A DNA stretch of 64,000 nt from Eudorina sp. 2006-703-Eu-15. Lineage: Eukaryota > Chlorophyta > Chlorophyceae > Chlamydomonadales > Volvocaceae. A program made the position numbers and the translations under genes. The stretch spans positions 558,001-622,000 of the forward strand of contig BDSI01000012.1 in assembly GCA_003117195.1 (NCBI GenBank). Direction: 5' to 3'. Of the stretch, positions 24,401 to 36,637 are shown piece after piece (position 1 is the stretch's first letter; each line of letters opens with the position of its first letter). The notes beneath the pieces are model-generated. The model searched no databases. It had not been told where the DNA came from and saw nothing but the letters and a program-made list of their open reading frames with translations.

Positions 24401-24765
24401 ACGTGGCACCGCGACCTGCGCGAGGTCCACTGCGCCCGCCCGCACCCTGACCGCCCCGGATCCTTGACCCGCCACCCGGCCCCCAATCCCCCGCCCCGAT
24501 TCCCAACTCGCCCCGACACCTGCAAGCGCAGAAGACCGGGCACATCAAGCACGTGGACTTCCTGGACCGCTACCGCTCCCAAGCGGGCGTGCTGTACGCG
24601 CGGCCGCTCGTGCAGCCGGGCGCCAAGTGCCACTGCGTGGCGGACGGTCTGCCCACCTGGCTGTGCGAGCTGATGGTGGTGCGGCCGGACGTGCGGGAGG
24701 CCATCGCGGTGATCAAGCAGATCGAGACGGAGATCAATAAGGAGCTGGAGACCATCATCGTGTAG
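18451..24765 (+). CDS. ATP-grasp ligase resembling carnosine synthase (CARNS1/ATPGD1)
   Basis: Eleven exons: 18451-18711, 18804-18875, 18953-19120, 19401-19564, 20684-20777, 21432-21578, 22070-22263, 22615-22738, 23213-23398, 23801-24037 and 24532-24765. They join in phase to 626 residues. A pre-ATP-grasp part (AGYSGKRFIFEKAKELG) precedes the ATP-grasp fold. ATP-binding residues lie in FPAVIKPISGAASIGV (about 345-360). GNEVDCDLIF and NETGSNCPSVLP are followed by FHVECKY and RLIEVNCRMGG, where Glu and Asn normally bind magnesium. The last blocks are hallmarks of carnosine synthase, which joins beta-alanine and histidine with ATP cleavage. The animal enzyme is longer. The algal substrate is unknown, and another amino-acid ligation is possible. 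Exon 2 was chosen because the nearer AG gives an in-frame stop. A TGTAA polyadenylation-like signal lies at 25191. Confidence 0.78.
22272..22312 (+). repeat. Dispersed repeat with core cagcccagacacaccc in an intron
   Basis: The sequence around ggggttgaaaagaaacag and cccagacacaccc starts just after the 5' splice site of the exon ending at 22263. Near-copies lie at 25975-26012 and, on the minus strand, at 57380-57420. The core alone is at about 15100 and 17063. Confidence 0.7.
23753..23800 (+). repeat. Intron-end dispersed repeat, copy in ATP-grasp gene
   Basis: gaatatgcctaccaatttcc is followed by a pyrimidine tract and the 3' splice site CTCAG at 23800. The same core occurs just upstream of 3' splice sites at 45916 and 49717 in UBA5 and at 56584 on the minus strand in the GH32 gene. 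Confidence 0.75.
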
Positions 24766-25974
24766 GAGGTGCAGGAGGAGAGGAGGAGGAGGAGGAGGAG
24801 AGGAGCCCGCGATGGCGGTGGCGGCGGCTGCGGCAGACGCGGAGGAGGCGGAGGAGGCGGAAGAGCAGGCGGGGGTGGACAGGAAGCGCAGGAGGGGGTG
24901 CGGCGGCCGCGGAGGGGCTCTGATGCCCGGGCTCAGCAGCCGGAGTCTGCCGCGGCCGTGCCGCAGGCGGCGTCGGAAGCCATTCATAGCAGCCTGACGA
25001 GCGGGCCGTGTTCAGTTTTGTGCAGGCGGCGGCGCAGATTGGCGCCATGAGAGCGATGAATCGTTCAAGACAGCGATGTGGGAAGCGGCTGCGGACGCCT
25101 CCCATTGAGTTGCTGCTGGGTCCTCGGCACCTGGCGGGCCGGGGCGGGCCAGGCGGCGGGGCCTCCAGCTTGCCAAGCCAGGTGGCGGTGTAAGCCGTCG
25201 GGCCCGTCAGGTAGCCAGCCGCCCGTGCAATGGGCTGGGCCGTTCACTGCGGGACCGTCCGAAAGCCTAATGTCGCCAGTGCGGCCGGAGGTATGACTGC
25301 CCGGGTTTAGACCGGGCGCCCGCTGACTCCTATAGCTTTGGACGGCTGTTGTCAGGCGGATGTGTTTCCTGCGGAAGGGCGGCCGACGGAACGTTGACAA
25401 TTGGCAAGGAAGACGGGTGCCGAGCTCCGCGTCAGGCAGGGGGGCGGCTGCGGCGCAGGCATCGTTACAACCGGTCTGAAGGTGGAGGCAATGCTGACAG
25501 GCAGGGTGGGTGTCCTTAATAGGGCGTCCCCAGGGAGCAGGGACGCCATGCCCCATGTGCACAGGAAGGCAGGCAGGCAGGACGGCAGGTAGGCGGGGTG
25601 TGGGGAAGGGGCCGTCGGTGGATATTCTCTAGGGGAGCAACCGGTCCGGCCGACGGCACGGCGAGTCGTCCTCCTCCGCGCAGGAGTGGCAGCAGGAGCG
25701 GAGCGCGCGTGACGAGGGGGAAAGGGAGGGGGTTATCGGTTGGATGCGACATTTTGGGTTTAGCCCTGTCTTCATTGGCGGAGGGGGAGGGGAGGGCGGT
25801 CGCTGCGCGGTGACGGGGGGGTGCACGTCCGCTCTGGGTCGGACTCTTGTGACGTGTGGGGGGGGCTTACGCGCTTCTGTGAGTTCTGACGCATCTCTGT
25901 GCTGCAGTGTGTCGCCGTGGCCAGGTCGGGCCCCGGTATCATGACAAGGTGTTGTGACCGGTGGGATCTCCGAC

Positions 25975-26012
25975 ACGGGGTTGAAAACCCTAACTGCCCA
26001 GACACACCCGGG
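25975..26012 (+). repeat. Dispersed repeat with core gcccagacacaccc
   Basis: ggggttgaaaaccctaactg is followed by cccagacacacccgg. It is very close to 22272-22312 and to the reverse strand of 57380-57420. Confidence 0.7.
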
Positions 26013-27594
26013 CCGGCGAAACACGGTTGACAAATGTACGGAAGTCCATCGGGCGCACAGTTGGAGTGTCGTTGACGCAGTCTCAGGATCATCATTGGGA
26101 GGCGCCACGGAGCAGCGATGGACGAACCGCGCAGCGGTCGGCGCCGGTGCGCTGCGCGGCTGCACGGTCTCGGGGACGCGCGCGGGGCCTGGGCGCCTGG
26201 CCGCAGGATCACGATCCGTTGTTCCGGCAGCGAGGTGTCTGGGCTCTGAGGTGGCGGGCTATGTGGCGGTCGGCGTGCACCCTCGCCATACACGGCCGTA
26301 GGAGACCTGGAACCTGCGTGTTGGGACAGTACCGTGTCTCAGGCGGAGGCGGAAGTTGAGTGAGGTTGGGAGCACGAGGCGCTTGCAGGGTCGAATGGGC
26401 GCTGGATGGTTGCAGGCCAGACCTGGCACGGGGCCTGGCCGCGTGGCCTGACGCGGCCGTGCACCTTGTTCGGTTCGGTGGTGAACATGTTGGGTAGGCG
26501 GAGCTGGGGAACGGGGCCGCATCTCAGCGTGGAGTCGGAATACGAGTGGAGGGCCGGGACAGGGCTGCGGGGTGGCCCCTGTGGGAGGCGTGTGCCGTGT
26601 GTAAAGCGTGAGTGAAGCATCAGGGCGCGCGTGTGTCGTGTGCCGCGCGTGTGCGCTTCCCGGACTCCGGTTGATGCGGAAGCGATGCCGGTCATGTGCG
26701 GCGCCGGCCCGGCGGCACAGAGCAGGCCCGTGAAGCCCTTGGAGGGGGCGCATGCCTCCCGTGCGGACGGGCGGGCACTAGGCCCGTAGGCCCAGGGGCT
26801 GCGCAGACGTCCGCCGTTGTGACCCGGACACCCGATGGAGGTCCTGACGGGGTGATCCGCCCCGGGGGGTCCCGCGGGGTGTGGACCCCGGGGCTTGGAC
26901 AGCTTCCGCGGTTCATGCGTCTGTATCGGCTGCTTTTACCGGTGGGTGCGCCCGGTGCCCCCGGGACGGTGCGCTGGCAACGGTGCGGGATTTCGTGTGA
27001 TAGCGGACTGCTGGACCGTTTGGCCATGCTGGGCCAGGGCGGGTTGCTGCGGGACTGTTCCTGTTAGTCAACCTGCCCCATACACGTGTCCATTGTGGGT
27101 CGTGATCTCAACCTCACGGCATTCGGACGTTCTGGACTAGATCCAGTGGGGCTAAGGCGGAGGGGGCCAGCAGGGACTTGCAGACTGGAGCCTTGCGAAT
27201 GACCAGCACGCATGCCAACGGGTACGGCGCAGAATACAGCATCGCGAAACCGGGGGACCTTTACACGGGGGGCCATGTCATGATGAGTTATCAAGACATC
27301 AATGCTGCGGTACAAGAGAAGTTTTGGCCGGACCGTCCAAATCCCCCGATTAAGCACTTGTCAAGTAGACCCCGTGCGTCAGGTCAGGTACTTCGCATTC
27401 ATTTGCTCTGTGCCACAAAAAATGATCTCCGCAGGTCGGAAGTGCACACGTCCAAAAGTGCGAGCACGCCGTTGCGGGACCGGACAGTGCGGCGCCTCTC
27501 TCATTCGTTGAGTGGATCCATCCGATGCGTCAACTCGCCTGGACCGGGCCGGCTGCGCGCAGCCTTCCGTGCAGCCTTCCGCGCAGCTTTCCAG

Positions 27595-27639
27595 CACTGC
27601 ACCCAATACGGTTTCCCTTCACCCGTATTGGGTGCAGTG
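27595..27639. other. 17-bp perfect inverted repeat (hairpin)
   Basis: The arms cactgcacccaatacgg and ccgtattgggtgcagtg are perfectly complementary across an 11-base loop. It could be a small-RNA precursor, a foldback element or a cruciform. No gene overlaps it. Confidence 0.75.
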
Positions 27640-30600
27640 GCCACGTGTTCACCTGGCCCCGTCGATGTCCCCACCCCCCCTACATCAAACCTCTTCCCAC
27701 AGAAGCATCATCAACAACCTTCTGAAAGTCCTATCGTCGTATTTGCCGCACCACCTTAGATGACGCCTCATTTCGTCGCAGTTCAACGTCATCTCAGCAG
27801 CAAGTGCAGCCCCCGGGGGCATCGCTCTGTCAGGGCCCCTCAGTACCGTGTCACAAACAGTTCAGTGGGTCGATCTCCTCCCGGGAGGAAGCGGGCGCAT
27901 CGCTGCATTGGTGACCGCCATCCAGGACCCCACACAATCTTCCAGGGTCCCTTCGCATCCCTTCTGCAAAGACGCGATCTCCACCGATACAGAGATGAGA
28001 CGGCCTCACAAACGACAGCCGTTGACGGGTACCACGACGATGAGTAAGAGGGGCGACAGTCGACGGCACACACACACGGAAGTGACCGACAGACGCAGCG
28101 CAGCAACGCGGCGCGGCCGCGGTGCCTGCTGCACAACAAACAATTGAAATGTGTCCATTTGTGATCATCGCTTTGTGATCATTCAGAAGGGAAGGCCTGG
28201 AAGGGGGTATAAGGTTGTCGCACCTAACCGCTGCTGCCCATGGCCTCCAACTGCTCCTCTCTGCTTTTGCTTCCTCCTGCGCAAGCCCGCATGCTTCAAG
28301 AGCCAACCCTGCCCTGATGCGCACCCCACCCAGCCCGTCCCACCTGACCCCACCACGTCATTGTCACGCCACCCCATCCATCCAGCCTGACAGCCGAATC
28401 CGCATGCACCCATCTAATGGGGACACGACGCACGTCCCGGGGCCCAGCCTGACGCCCCATAAGTAAGTCGACCTGAGCAGGCAACCAGAGACGGGGCTTG
28501 AACGCTCGGGCGCTCACATACGGGCCGCCCCCCAACTCGGATCGACATCACACTGCCTGCAGTCACGCTTGGGTCGAGTTCCATTGACAATCGGGAAGCT
28601 GCCAGCGAGCACCTTGCCGCCGCCGACAGCTGCAAGCCACCCCTCCCCGGTGGCAGCCCCACCGCCCCAACTCCTGGCACCCCGCCTTGTCGTGTCCTCA
28701 CAGTGCATGGTAAGGCAGGGGAACAACAGGGAACCGATTATTTCGGACGCGTGATGAGGCAGGCGGGACCGTCAGAACTGCTCCTCAAACTGTCCAAGAG
28801 AACGTCACCACATCACCAGTCCTCCTTTGGCGCATCTCCCCCTACTCGCACCACATATTTATTTCGCAGAGCCAACGCGGCGGCGGCCCACATCGGTTCG
28901 GGTTCGGCTCCCGCACCCCCCTCAATAACGTTGGGTTCGGGACGCATCCGACAACTCAACGGGACGCGCTCACGCCATCATCTTGGATCGCAGCTGCCCC
29001 TCTCCGCCGTGTGACCGCGGCTCGGACCGCCGGCGTGCGCGCGGGCGGCTGTTCAGGGGCGAGACGGCTCCCGCACAGACCCCACCCCATCTGGGTCCGG
29101 ACACCAGGGGCAACGGTGCAACGAAACCCGAGAACCCCACTGCGGGGCCCCCCTCTCTCCCGTGCCAACCAGAGCTCCCGTGCCCGCCTGCGCGGCCCTG
29201 CCACCCGCAGAGGCACCAAAGGATGCCGCCGTCTCCGGCGGCTGCAAGGCGGCGGCTGCGGTGGCGGCATCGCCCTGCCGCCCTCCGATGAGGTCCGCAG
29301 TCCGCGGGGGCTCAGCCTCCTCGGATGCGCCGACATCCCACCGCCCGGCCCCGTCCGACCCCGCCCGGCCCGACAAACCCGGCCCTGACCAACCCGACGC
29401 CGTCGACCGTTGCTGCACACGCGACACAGCGATGCAACCCTCCACAGCGGCACATCAACCCTCCATGGCGCCACGTCTTTCCTCCGCGGGATTCCCCTGC
29501 CCCCCTGGCCCAACAGGTCGACAGAGGTCACGAAAACAGCCGCGACTCCCGCCGCGTATCGCATCCCAGCATGCAGTATACATAGCAAACACACGGCTCA
29601 GTATCCCACGACATTCACACACACATGGATACGCGCACGCACACCCTCGCACGTGCACACGAATGCGCGCGTTGGCCGTCATCCGCATGCCGACAGACAG
29701 ACAGACAGACAGAGAGAAAAGCGAGACTCAAAGGACGAGGGACGGCTGCCTCGAGTTATCAAGCAAAGCCGCCCCGGGGTGACTGCCGTGTGCCGGGGTG
29801 GCGATAGGTGGGAGTTATTGAAGCGCGCGGTAATCACAGGGGATATGGCCTTTGCCTCCTCTGTCTCCCTCTCCCCCAGCCGCGCCTCATCCCTCCACCC
29901 ACAACCCGCAAGCCTGCCAACCTCCGCCTCCGGGCAACCAGCACAGGACAGGTGGGACCACCCCCCCGACCCCCGTCGCAGGGTCGCAGGGGCCACCAGC
30001 GCGGCCGCGCCGCGCCTATCGGAGGTCAGCCCCTCGCCTTCACATCAGAGCAGCAACCAGCAGCAGCGCTGAGTCGAGTAAGTAGAAGAAGGGCCGCACA
30101 GCGTCAGCCCGCCCCGCCCCGCCCCACGGCACGGCCTGGCGCCCGGGGGCATCTAGGGGTTCGGTGCACTGGGCCTCCGCTGGCGGCGAATGCAGAGAGC
30201 CAAGTCGTCACAAGAAATCACGCGGACGTTCGTTGTGTTGTGTAAGGTGCAGGTGCAGCGGTGCATGCGACGCAGCCGCTCAACGCACTTGGAGGCCCCG
30301 GGCCGCCGCGACAGCAATGAGCAACCCTGAGCGGATGGATCCCCGGCACACCCTGGACGACGAAACCCTAAACCTCAAGCCCTCCGAACGGACGGACGGA
30401 ATCACCGCACACCCGAAGGGCACCACACCGTGGTCAACCCGCCTTCCGCCGCAGGGCACGCACGCGCTCTCGCGCTGTGACAAGCAGCCGGCGCTGCGTA
30501 CCCGTGCCGGGGCAGCTCTGCCGCCAGGGACCTACGGACTGCGGCTGCTGCGGCGGCTGCTGCTGCGGCTGCTGCGGCCGCTGCAGGATATGCGCTCTAA

Positions 30601-30924
30601 CGGCCGCCGGCGTAGGGCCGCACCGCCAGCGCCACCGTTGCCGCAGCCGCCCGTCTTTCCTTCATGCCCCGATCCCCGCCCCAGCGGCCGATTCATCTGC
30701 GATCCAGCTGCTCGCTGGCGGCCCGCGATAAGCCCCTTCCCGGGGGACAGCGGCGCGGCGCTGCCCCGAGCGCTTCACAGCCGCCGTGAGGCCGCCCGCA
30801 CCACTATACCCCCCGCAGCGTTGGTGTGTGTGCGGTTCCGGCAGCGCGCGCGCCCCGTGCAAAAGCGCCACTCCCGGTCACAGTTTGTCACACTTGATTT
30901 GTCACACTTGGTCCCCATGAGGGC

Positions 30925-33565
30925 TTACGGCTGCCCTGCGGCGTTCTGCCCCGCCAGCTGCCGCAGCGAGTAGGGGCTGATGTACTTGGAGTTGGTCTTC
31001 CCGACGTTGGCCTTGTACTTGACGGTGCCCGCCTGTGGTTCCTGCTGCCGCGCCGCCGCCACAACGCCCATCGGGCCCGCAGGCACCGGCGCGCCGACGC
31101 CCGGCGGCTGCCCGTGCCCCTGCGACGGCTGCTTGTTCACCGCTCCGTACTTGGACGCCACCACGCCCACGGACTGCCGCCGACCCACAGTGCCCGAATT
31201 TGCGGGCGGCGCGCCCGGGGCTGCGGCGCCCGCGGCGCCGGCGGCGCCCGCCGCCGCCGCCGCACCTGCGGCGCCGGCGGCGCCGCCACCAGATGGCGCA
31301 CCGGCGGCCCCAGTGGCGCCCGCGGCGGCGGCGGCCGCGCCGCCGCCCGCTGCCGCCTTGGTCTTGTAACTGGCGGGACCGCTGCCGCCGGTATCGTAAA
31401 AGTTGTTCATGGTGGACCGTCTCGTTGAGGTGTGCGCGACGACGCCGGCGACGGTGGATCCCGTCATTTGGGCCTTGGACAGGCTGAGGTTGGCGATGGG
31501 CGGCAGCGAGGCGTCCTCCGGGGCGCCCTCCACGGAGGCTGTGCTGCTCTGCGCCGCCAGGCCCGGCAGCTTGGGGTAGGTGCTGCCGCCGATGCCGCCG
31601 CTTTCCGTGACGCCCTCGCTGCCCTCCTCCTTGTGGAGCGAGTCCTGGGGCTGCAGGTTCCGGGGAAGGGAACGAGGAGGAGGACGAGGAGGAGAGGGTT
31701 AGCCCATCACGCCGCCTTCCGTGTTGCCGTGTTGCCGTCCCCGCAACAAAGTCAAGGATAGGTGGCAGGCCCAAAACACAACCGAGAGAAATCACCTAGT
31801 AGGATGCTGGCCCGCCCTGCCACTCCCTCAGACGCGTCACACGGGTCAAGGCCTACTTTGACCAGCCAGCGACACAATTTGGCGCCCTTGCCTTACCTGC
31901 GGCTGCTGCTGCTGCTGGTGTGTCCGCACCGAGATACTGGGCAGGCCCGCGGACCCGTCGTTGGGGGCCTCGCCCCCGGGCGGCGTGGCGGGCGCGTGTT
32001 GCGTCTCGTGCTCGCTGCCGTTGGACGACACGGTTTGCTGCGGGCCGGTGCGCGGGGGGGGGGGCGGAGAGCAGGACGTGAGCGATGTGGGGCATCATTG
32101 GGTAGCAATCAACTTGGGGACTTATTGGGGACTGATTGGGGACTGATTGGGGACTGATTGGGCACTGCGGCCCCAATCAGAACCCGGCAGTAAACTTCCG
32201 CACGCGGGAGAGAGTTGTCCAGGCAGCAGTCCACTCTCCTGGAAACGTGGCACAGGCTGTGCGCCGGAGACCCGGGTTCCGCCCTCGCGGCCGCCACCAG
32301 CCCCGCCCGCGCAAGACCGCAGCGGCGCGGTATTTCGTTGTTAGTTGGATTCATGCAGACCACACGACCATCGCCCCCCGTCTGTCCATTACCCGCCTGC
32401 GCCTCGGCCCGGCCCCCCACCCCCAAATTTAGGGCCTCACCCCTCACGCGCGGTTAACCCCGGCTCCCGCTCAGTGCCCCCCCCCCACGTGCACCCTTCT
32501 CCCCTCCGCAACACTGCCGCGTCACCCAACCCTGATTTTCTTTCCTTGCAACCCTAGCCCCCGCGCGCTCGCACCCCCCTCCCCGACCCGCCGTCCCAAG
32601 CTCCCCACCTGCTGTCGCACTTTGTCCGCCTCCATGGCCGTCAGATGGCCCGACAGGTCGGGTGCCAGCAGCGCCTTCTGCCGCTTCTCCGCCTCGCGGA
32701 GGTCCCGAAAGTACGGGTGCCGCAGCGCCTGGCGCGCGGACAGCCGCTCGTCCGGATTGTAAGACAGGAGCTTCACGATCAGATCCACGCACTCGGGGTT
32801 GACGTGCGGGATCAGCTTCGCCACGCCCGTGCCCTCCTTGGGCGGGAAATTGAAGTCCATGTGCTGCGAGCGCTTCTTCATTTTGGCGAGCAGCTCCGCG
32901 GGGGGCGTGCCCAGGATGTTGTGGATCTTGGTGATCTGGTCCAGCTCGTTCGTTCCCGGGAAGAGCGGGAACAGCGACACGATCTCGAAGAACACGCAGC
33001 CCACGCCCCACATGTCCATCTTGTAGTTGTAGTACCCGTCCGTGAGGAGGCACTCCGGCGCGCGGTACCAGCGCGTGGAGATGTACTCGGTGTACGGCTG
33101 CTTCGAGTAAATGCCGCGACAGGATCCGAAATCCGCGAGCTTCAAGCAGTCGTCCATGATGAGAATGTTCTCGGGTTTGATGTCCCGGTGGAAGATGCCG
33201 TTTCTGTGCATGTGATCCATGGCCTTCATCAGCTGGTACATGTAGTTTTTGATGCGCTCCTCCGCCACGTAGTGACGCCGGCCGCGTATGAGCTCGTAGA
33301 TGTTCATGTCCATGAGCTCAAAGACGAGCGCGAGGCGGCCGGTGGGCTGGTCGTACAGCACCTCCAGCAGTTTGATGATGTTGGCATGTGGGGAGAGGCG
33401 ACGCAGCGCCTGGATCTCGCGCAGATTGTTGACCTGGTCCAGCGAGTCAAAGTGGTTCTTCATGCACTTGATGGCGACGTATTTGCCGTTCTTGATGCAC
33501 TGCGCTTTGAGCACCTCGGAGAAGGTGCCCTCGCCCTTCTTTGCGACCAGCCGGTACTTGTGCAT
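30925..33565 (-). CDS. LF4: LF4/MOK-type MAP kinase (flagellar length control)
   Basis: Three exons on the minus strand: 32609-33565, 31897-32037 and 30925-31650. All joins are in phase 0, giving 607 residues. The kinase domain occupies about residues 4-285. It has a glycine loop GEGTFSEV, catalytic Lys33 (VAIK), Glu50, HRDIKPEN (Asp128), DFG (Asp145) and a MAP-kinase-like TEY activation loop (Thr159, Tyr161) before STRWYRAPE. The sequence is close to the Chlamydomonas LF4 kinase and human MOK. LF4 sits in the flagellum and limits its length; loss makes flagella too long. The C-terminal third is low in complexity: a glutamine run at the end of exon 2 and long Ala/Gly/Pro stretches in exon 3, presumably disordered. 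The start is the only ATG ahead of the kinase domain. A large open frame on the opposite strand is a shadow. Confidence 0.92.
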
Positions 33566-36500
33566 GGCGGTGGTTGGGGGCTGACCGGGGTTATGGGCGC
33601 CGGGGGACGAGGCAGAGTCGCCCGCGAGGGAAGAGGTTTAGACCTTGGGGTTCACCTGCTGGTGTACTGCCCGCTGCTGCTGCTGCTATCTGGTCGACAA
33701 GGGGCCTTGTGTCGTCCTGGCGATCCCCCCAACGCACTGCAGCGTTGTGAACCCAAGGGTGTAGGCGAAGCCGCTGTGAAGAGCTGGCGACCTACCCTTT
33801 CCTGGAATTTTCTTCTGAATGGCTTTACAGCTGCTTGAAGCTGCGAATCATGACACGCGTTGCTGCGAGCGTGCTGCTCCCGATGCTCCTACGCTCAGAG
33901 CCCAATTTTCAGCGTTGAGTCCGCCAGCAGTATTCCTTGCACTCCCATCGAGCATCAAACCTACCCTATTGCCATAGGGATACAAGGGTTCGCGAGAGCC
34001 TTGTAAGTACGGTGAGGTCGCGGCCCCAGCCAGCTGGCAAGCAATACAGCGGAGCGAATGTAAGAGGCCCTTCGCAAATTAACATAAGACACCAATACAA
34101 AAGTTTCCGCATGAAACCTGCGTCGCACTGCTCGCCCGTTGCTTCGCAGAAATGACGCGCCCTCGAAGGTCAAGTTTGCCCCTGCCAAAATCTACTTACC
34201 GTAATTGTAATTAATCTGCTTCCTTGATTGGCTGTTGAGTTATAATAAATCCGCGGCAAGAATCTCTAATGTGGCTCCTACGACTTGCGGTCGAGACAGT
34301 TTCATGGCTTGGGAAATAGCATACAATCACAAAGATTCAGTAATGCAAAATTGTCTTACTCAACAGTTCATGTCCGAAGGACCTTTTTTTAGCCGTACGG
34401 CGTACAGAGGAGACGGAGGTTCCCGTAATCTTTTTTCAAGCGTTAGTATTACCTGGAAGATTATGTCGTCATACTATGAAGAAGAGCATCGACGGACTTA
34501 GCTAGGCCAATGGCGAGGGCCTCTAGCGCGTAGTCCGCCGCCTGCCAAGGTGGGTACAAAACTTGCGTTTAGGTCCACGGCTGTGCCTTCAGTCTTCACT
34601 GCAACATTGTCGACCCTACTCGGGTTATGGTCTCGACATCCGCTAGATAGTTGTTCGGAAGCGGCAAACCGTTGCAGTCTTTCGGCGAGACAGCACTGTT
34701 TGAAAATGACACACGGCGTTAAAGGTTCAAAATAGACAACCGACCGCAAGCTTTCGGCAGGTGTGCCGTCACAAGTAACCGCTGTCAGTACGGTAGCCCT
34801 CACGAAAATGACGCCATATCGACGCACCAACACAACGGGGTCGCCACAATTCACGCCATTACCATAGAGTGTACCTTGCTACTTGCAAATGATTGGCCAC
34901 GTGGAGGCGGGCCCACAGCGCGACTCGCCTGCTGCCGACGCGCTTGAGAACTCTACCATCAGCCAACTGCGTCTTTCCACCCTTCCATTACTACATGATT
35001 AATTTTCCCATCCAAACGCTCGAGTTGGCCAGAAGTCTACCTTCTGTTCTAGCCGCATCGCTCCCTCAAGCGAACCGGTGCGCTGCGTGCCCGCCGATTC
35101 GTGGTCACATTCGCCATGCGGCATCGACAGTCCATGAGGGTCATCCAAACGGTCAAGCGCTCAGCCCTTGTCCACCCTCAAACATCTCACGGCAATATCG
35201 AAGGCCCAGCCCTCAGCTCGAACCAGTCCGCACAGCATTCCATGAATGCTTTGTCACTGCGACTGGGTCATGCGATCTGGACATCGCTCCTGCTCTTGCG
35301 CGCTGTGCGTCCAACTGCCACACTTAGGCACATCACCGCACCAATGCACCCAAATAAAGCGCTTGACACCGCACTCACCGCAACATGATGCATCCCAGGT
35401 TCCCAGTTGCCACACCACCGCCATCGGAAAATCGCTATGCTTCCGAGTCCCTCAACTCTCCGCGCATCAGGGTATGAAGCACAGCACCGCGGCAAGCGTC
35501 GCCCGCACAACGCCATGCATGTTGAATTAAGATCCGACACGACGTACATTGTTACGAAACAGCCGCTCCTTCCGAACACGCAACATCCCCGCTACCACTT
35601 TTTTCCTGTTTTTCCGCCAAAGCCGTCTTCACCGCCTCTCGTTCACCCGACGATCCCAATAACTAAAATGCGGTCTAGCGACCGAACCGCGTGCAAATTT
35701 TGATCGTCGCACGGCACTGCATGGCTCCATAACTCATGATGGCGCTTGGTGACGACTTGCCTTCGGTCGCGGCTCCAAGCCCATCATCGATAGCGCTTTG
35801 CGTGACATGGTGTGCTTAGCAAAAAAACTCGCTCGACGCAAACGGTGGTGCACCTTATCGATTCGTGAACTCGGCCGAGCATTAGGTGTATGCGGAATGT
35901 GTCATCGCAATCTCACCACACCAAACCATTACCCGGCAAGGTCAGACGTCGCCACCAGACGGAAAGCCACTTACGCACCTTTATTTGCTTACGACACTTG
36001 CCGTCCGCCCGACACACCTATACGCACTACGCGACAAAAACGAGGCCGTATTATGAAGCACCGCCGCACAAGGTGTGGCGTCGGCAGTGCCGTGCTGCTG
36101 GTGAATCCAAGTGTCACCCACAATGTTTAAAATCGTTCCGGCGCAGCCAGGCGGCCAGCGTAGTGCGTTAACTAACTGAACATATGACAAGAAGAGAGAG
36201 TTTGGGGGCAGAGTATGACGCCCCAGCTAACCCTCAACCGCCTACCTAGCGCTGCTGCAAAAGGAATTCGCATGAAACACTTTGCACTTTAGTATGCCTG
36301 CGCGTTTTACACAGCGCCTGTAGCCCCCACAGGCCAAAGCTAGCAAGCGGCCAATTGGCCACAGAAAAGAAGCAACACGCAATCAGAACGCAATAGCGCC
36401 CCCAAAGCAATAGGTGCCATCGTTTGTGTCTTTCTAGTCGTCAACATCACCGGACCCAAAAAAAGGCGGCCTCGACCCAGTCAACATGCTAGCATCGTCC

Positions 36501-36637
36501 CTCCGTGGCTCACCCAGCCCTTGCAGACAGTGCCTCAGTGAGACCCAACCCGATGAAGAGGGCACACATCCTGCGAGCGCCGATCGATTCCCCAATCTGC
36601 GGACTGCGACCCACGCTCGCAGGCCTTCCGTAATGGC
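33566..36637. other. AT-richer spacer between LF4 and the GAF-protein gene
   Basis: It includes the LF4 promoter side (from 33566) and the downstream side of the gene ending at 36638. From about 33850 to 36500 the base composition is clearly less GC-rich than the genes. I see no gene, tRNA or structured repeat. Confidence 0.5.

Larger units (their letters stand above)
24766..30924. other. Six-kilobase spacer with no recognised gene
   Basis: Both neighbouring genes end here: the ATP-grasp gene from the left and LF4 from the right. The spacer holds the 3' untranslated region of the ATP-grasp gene, a dispersed repeat at 25975-26012, a strong hairpin at 27595-27639 and a (GACA)n tract at about 29693-29712. 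Open frames up to about 270 codons exist but show no family motifs or convincing splice pattern. Confidence 0.5.

Noticed and set aside
22964..24475. 503-codon minus-strand open frame
   Set aside because: It is antisense to two well-supported ATP-grasp exons (23213-23398 and 23801-24037).
30164..30973. 269-codon plus-strand open frame in the spacer and LF4 3' end
   Set aside because: It is Arg/Pro-rich with no motif or splice support and runs into the antisense of LF4.
32645..33838. 397-codon plus-strand open frame
   Set aside because: It lies exactly antisense to the kinase exon of LF4, which has full kinase motifs. The plus-strand frame is a shadow of GC-rich codon use.
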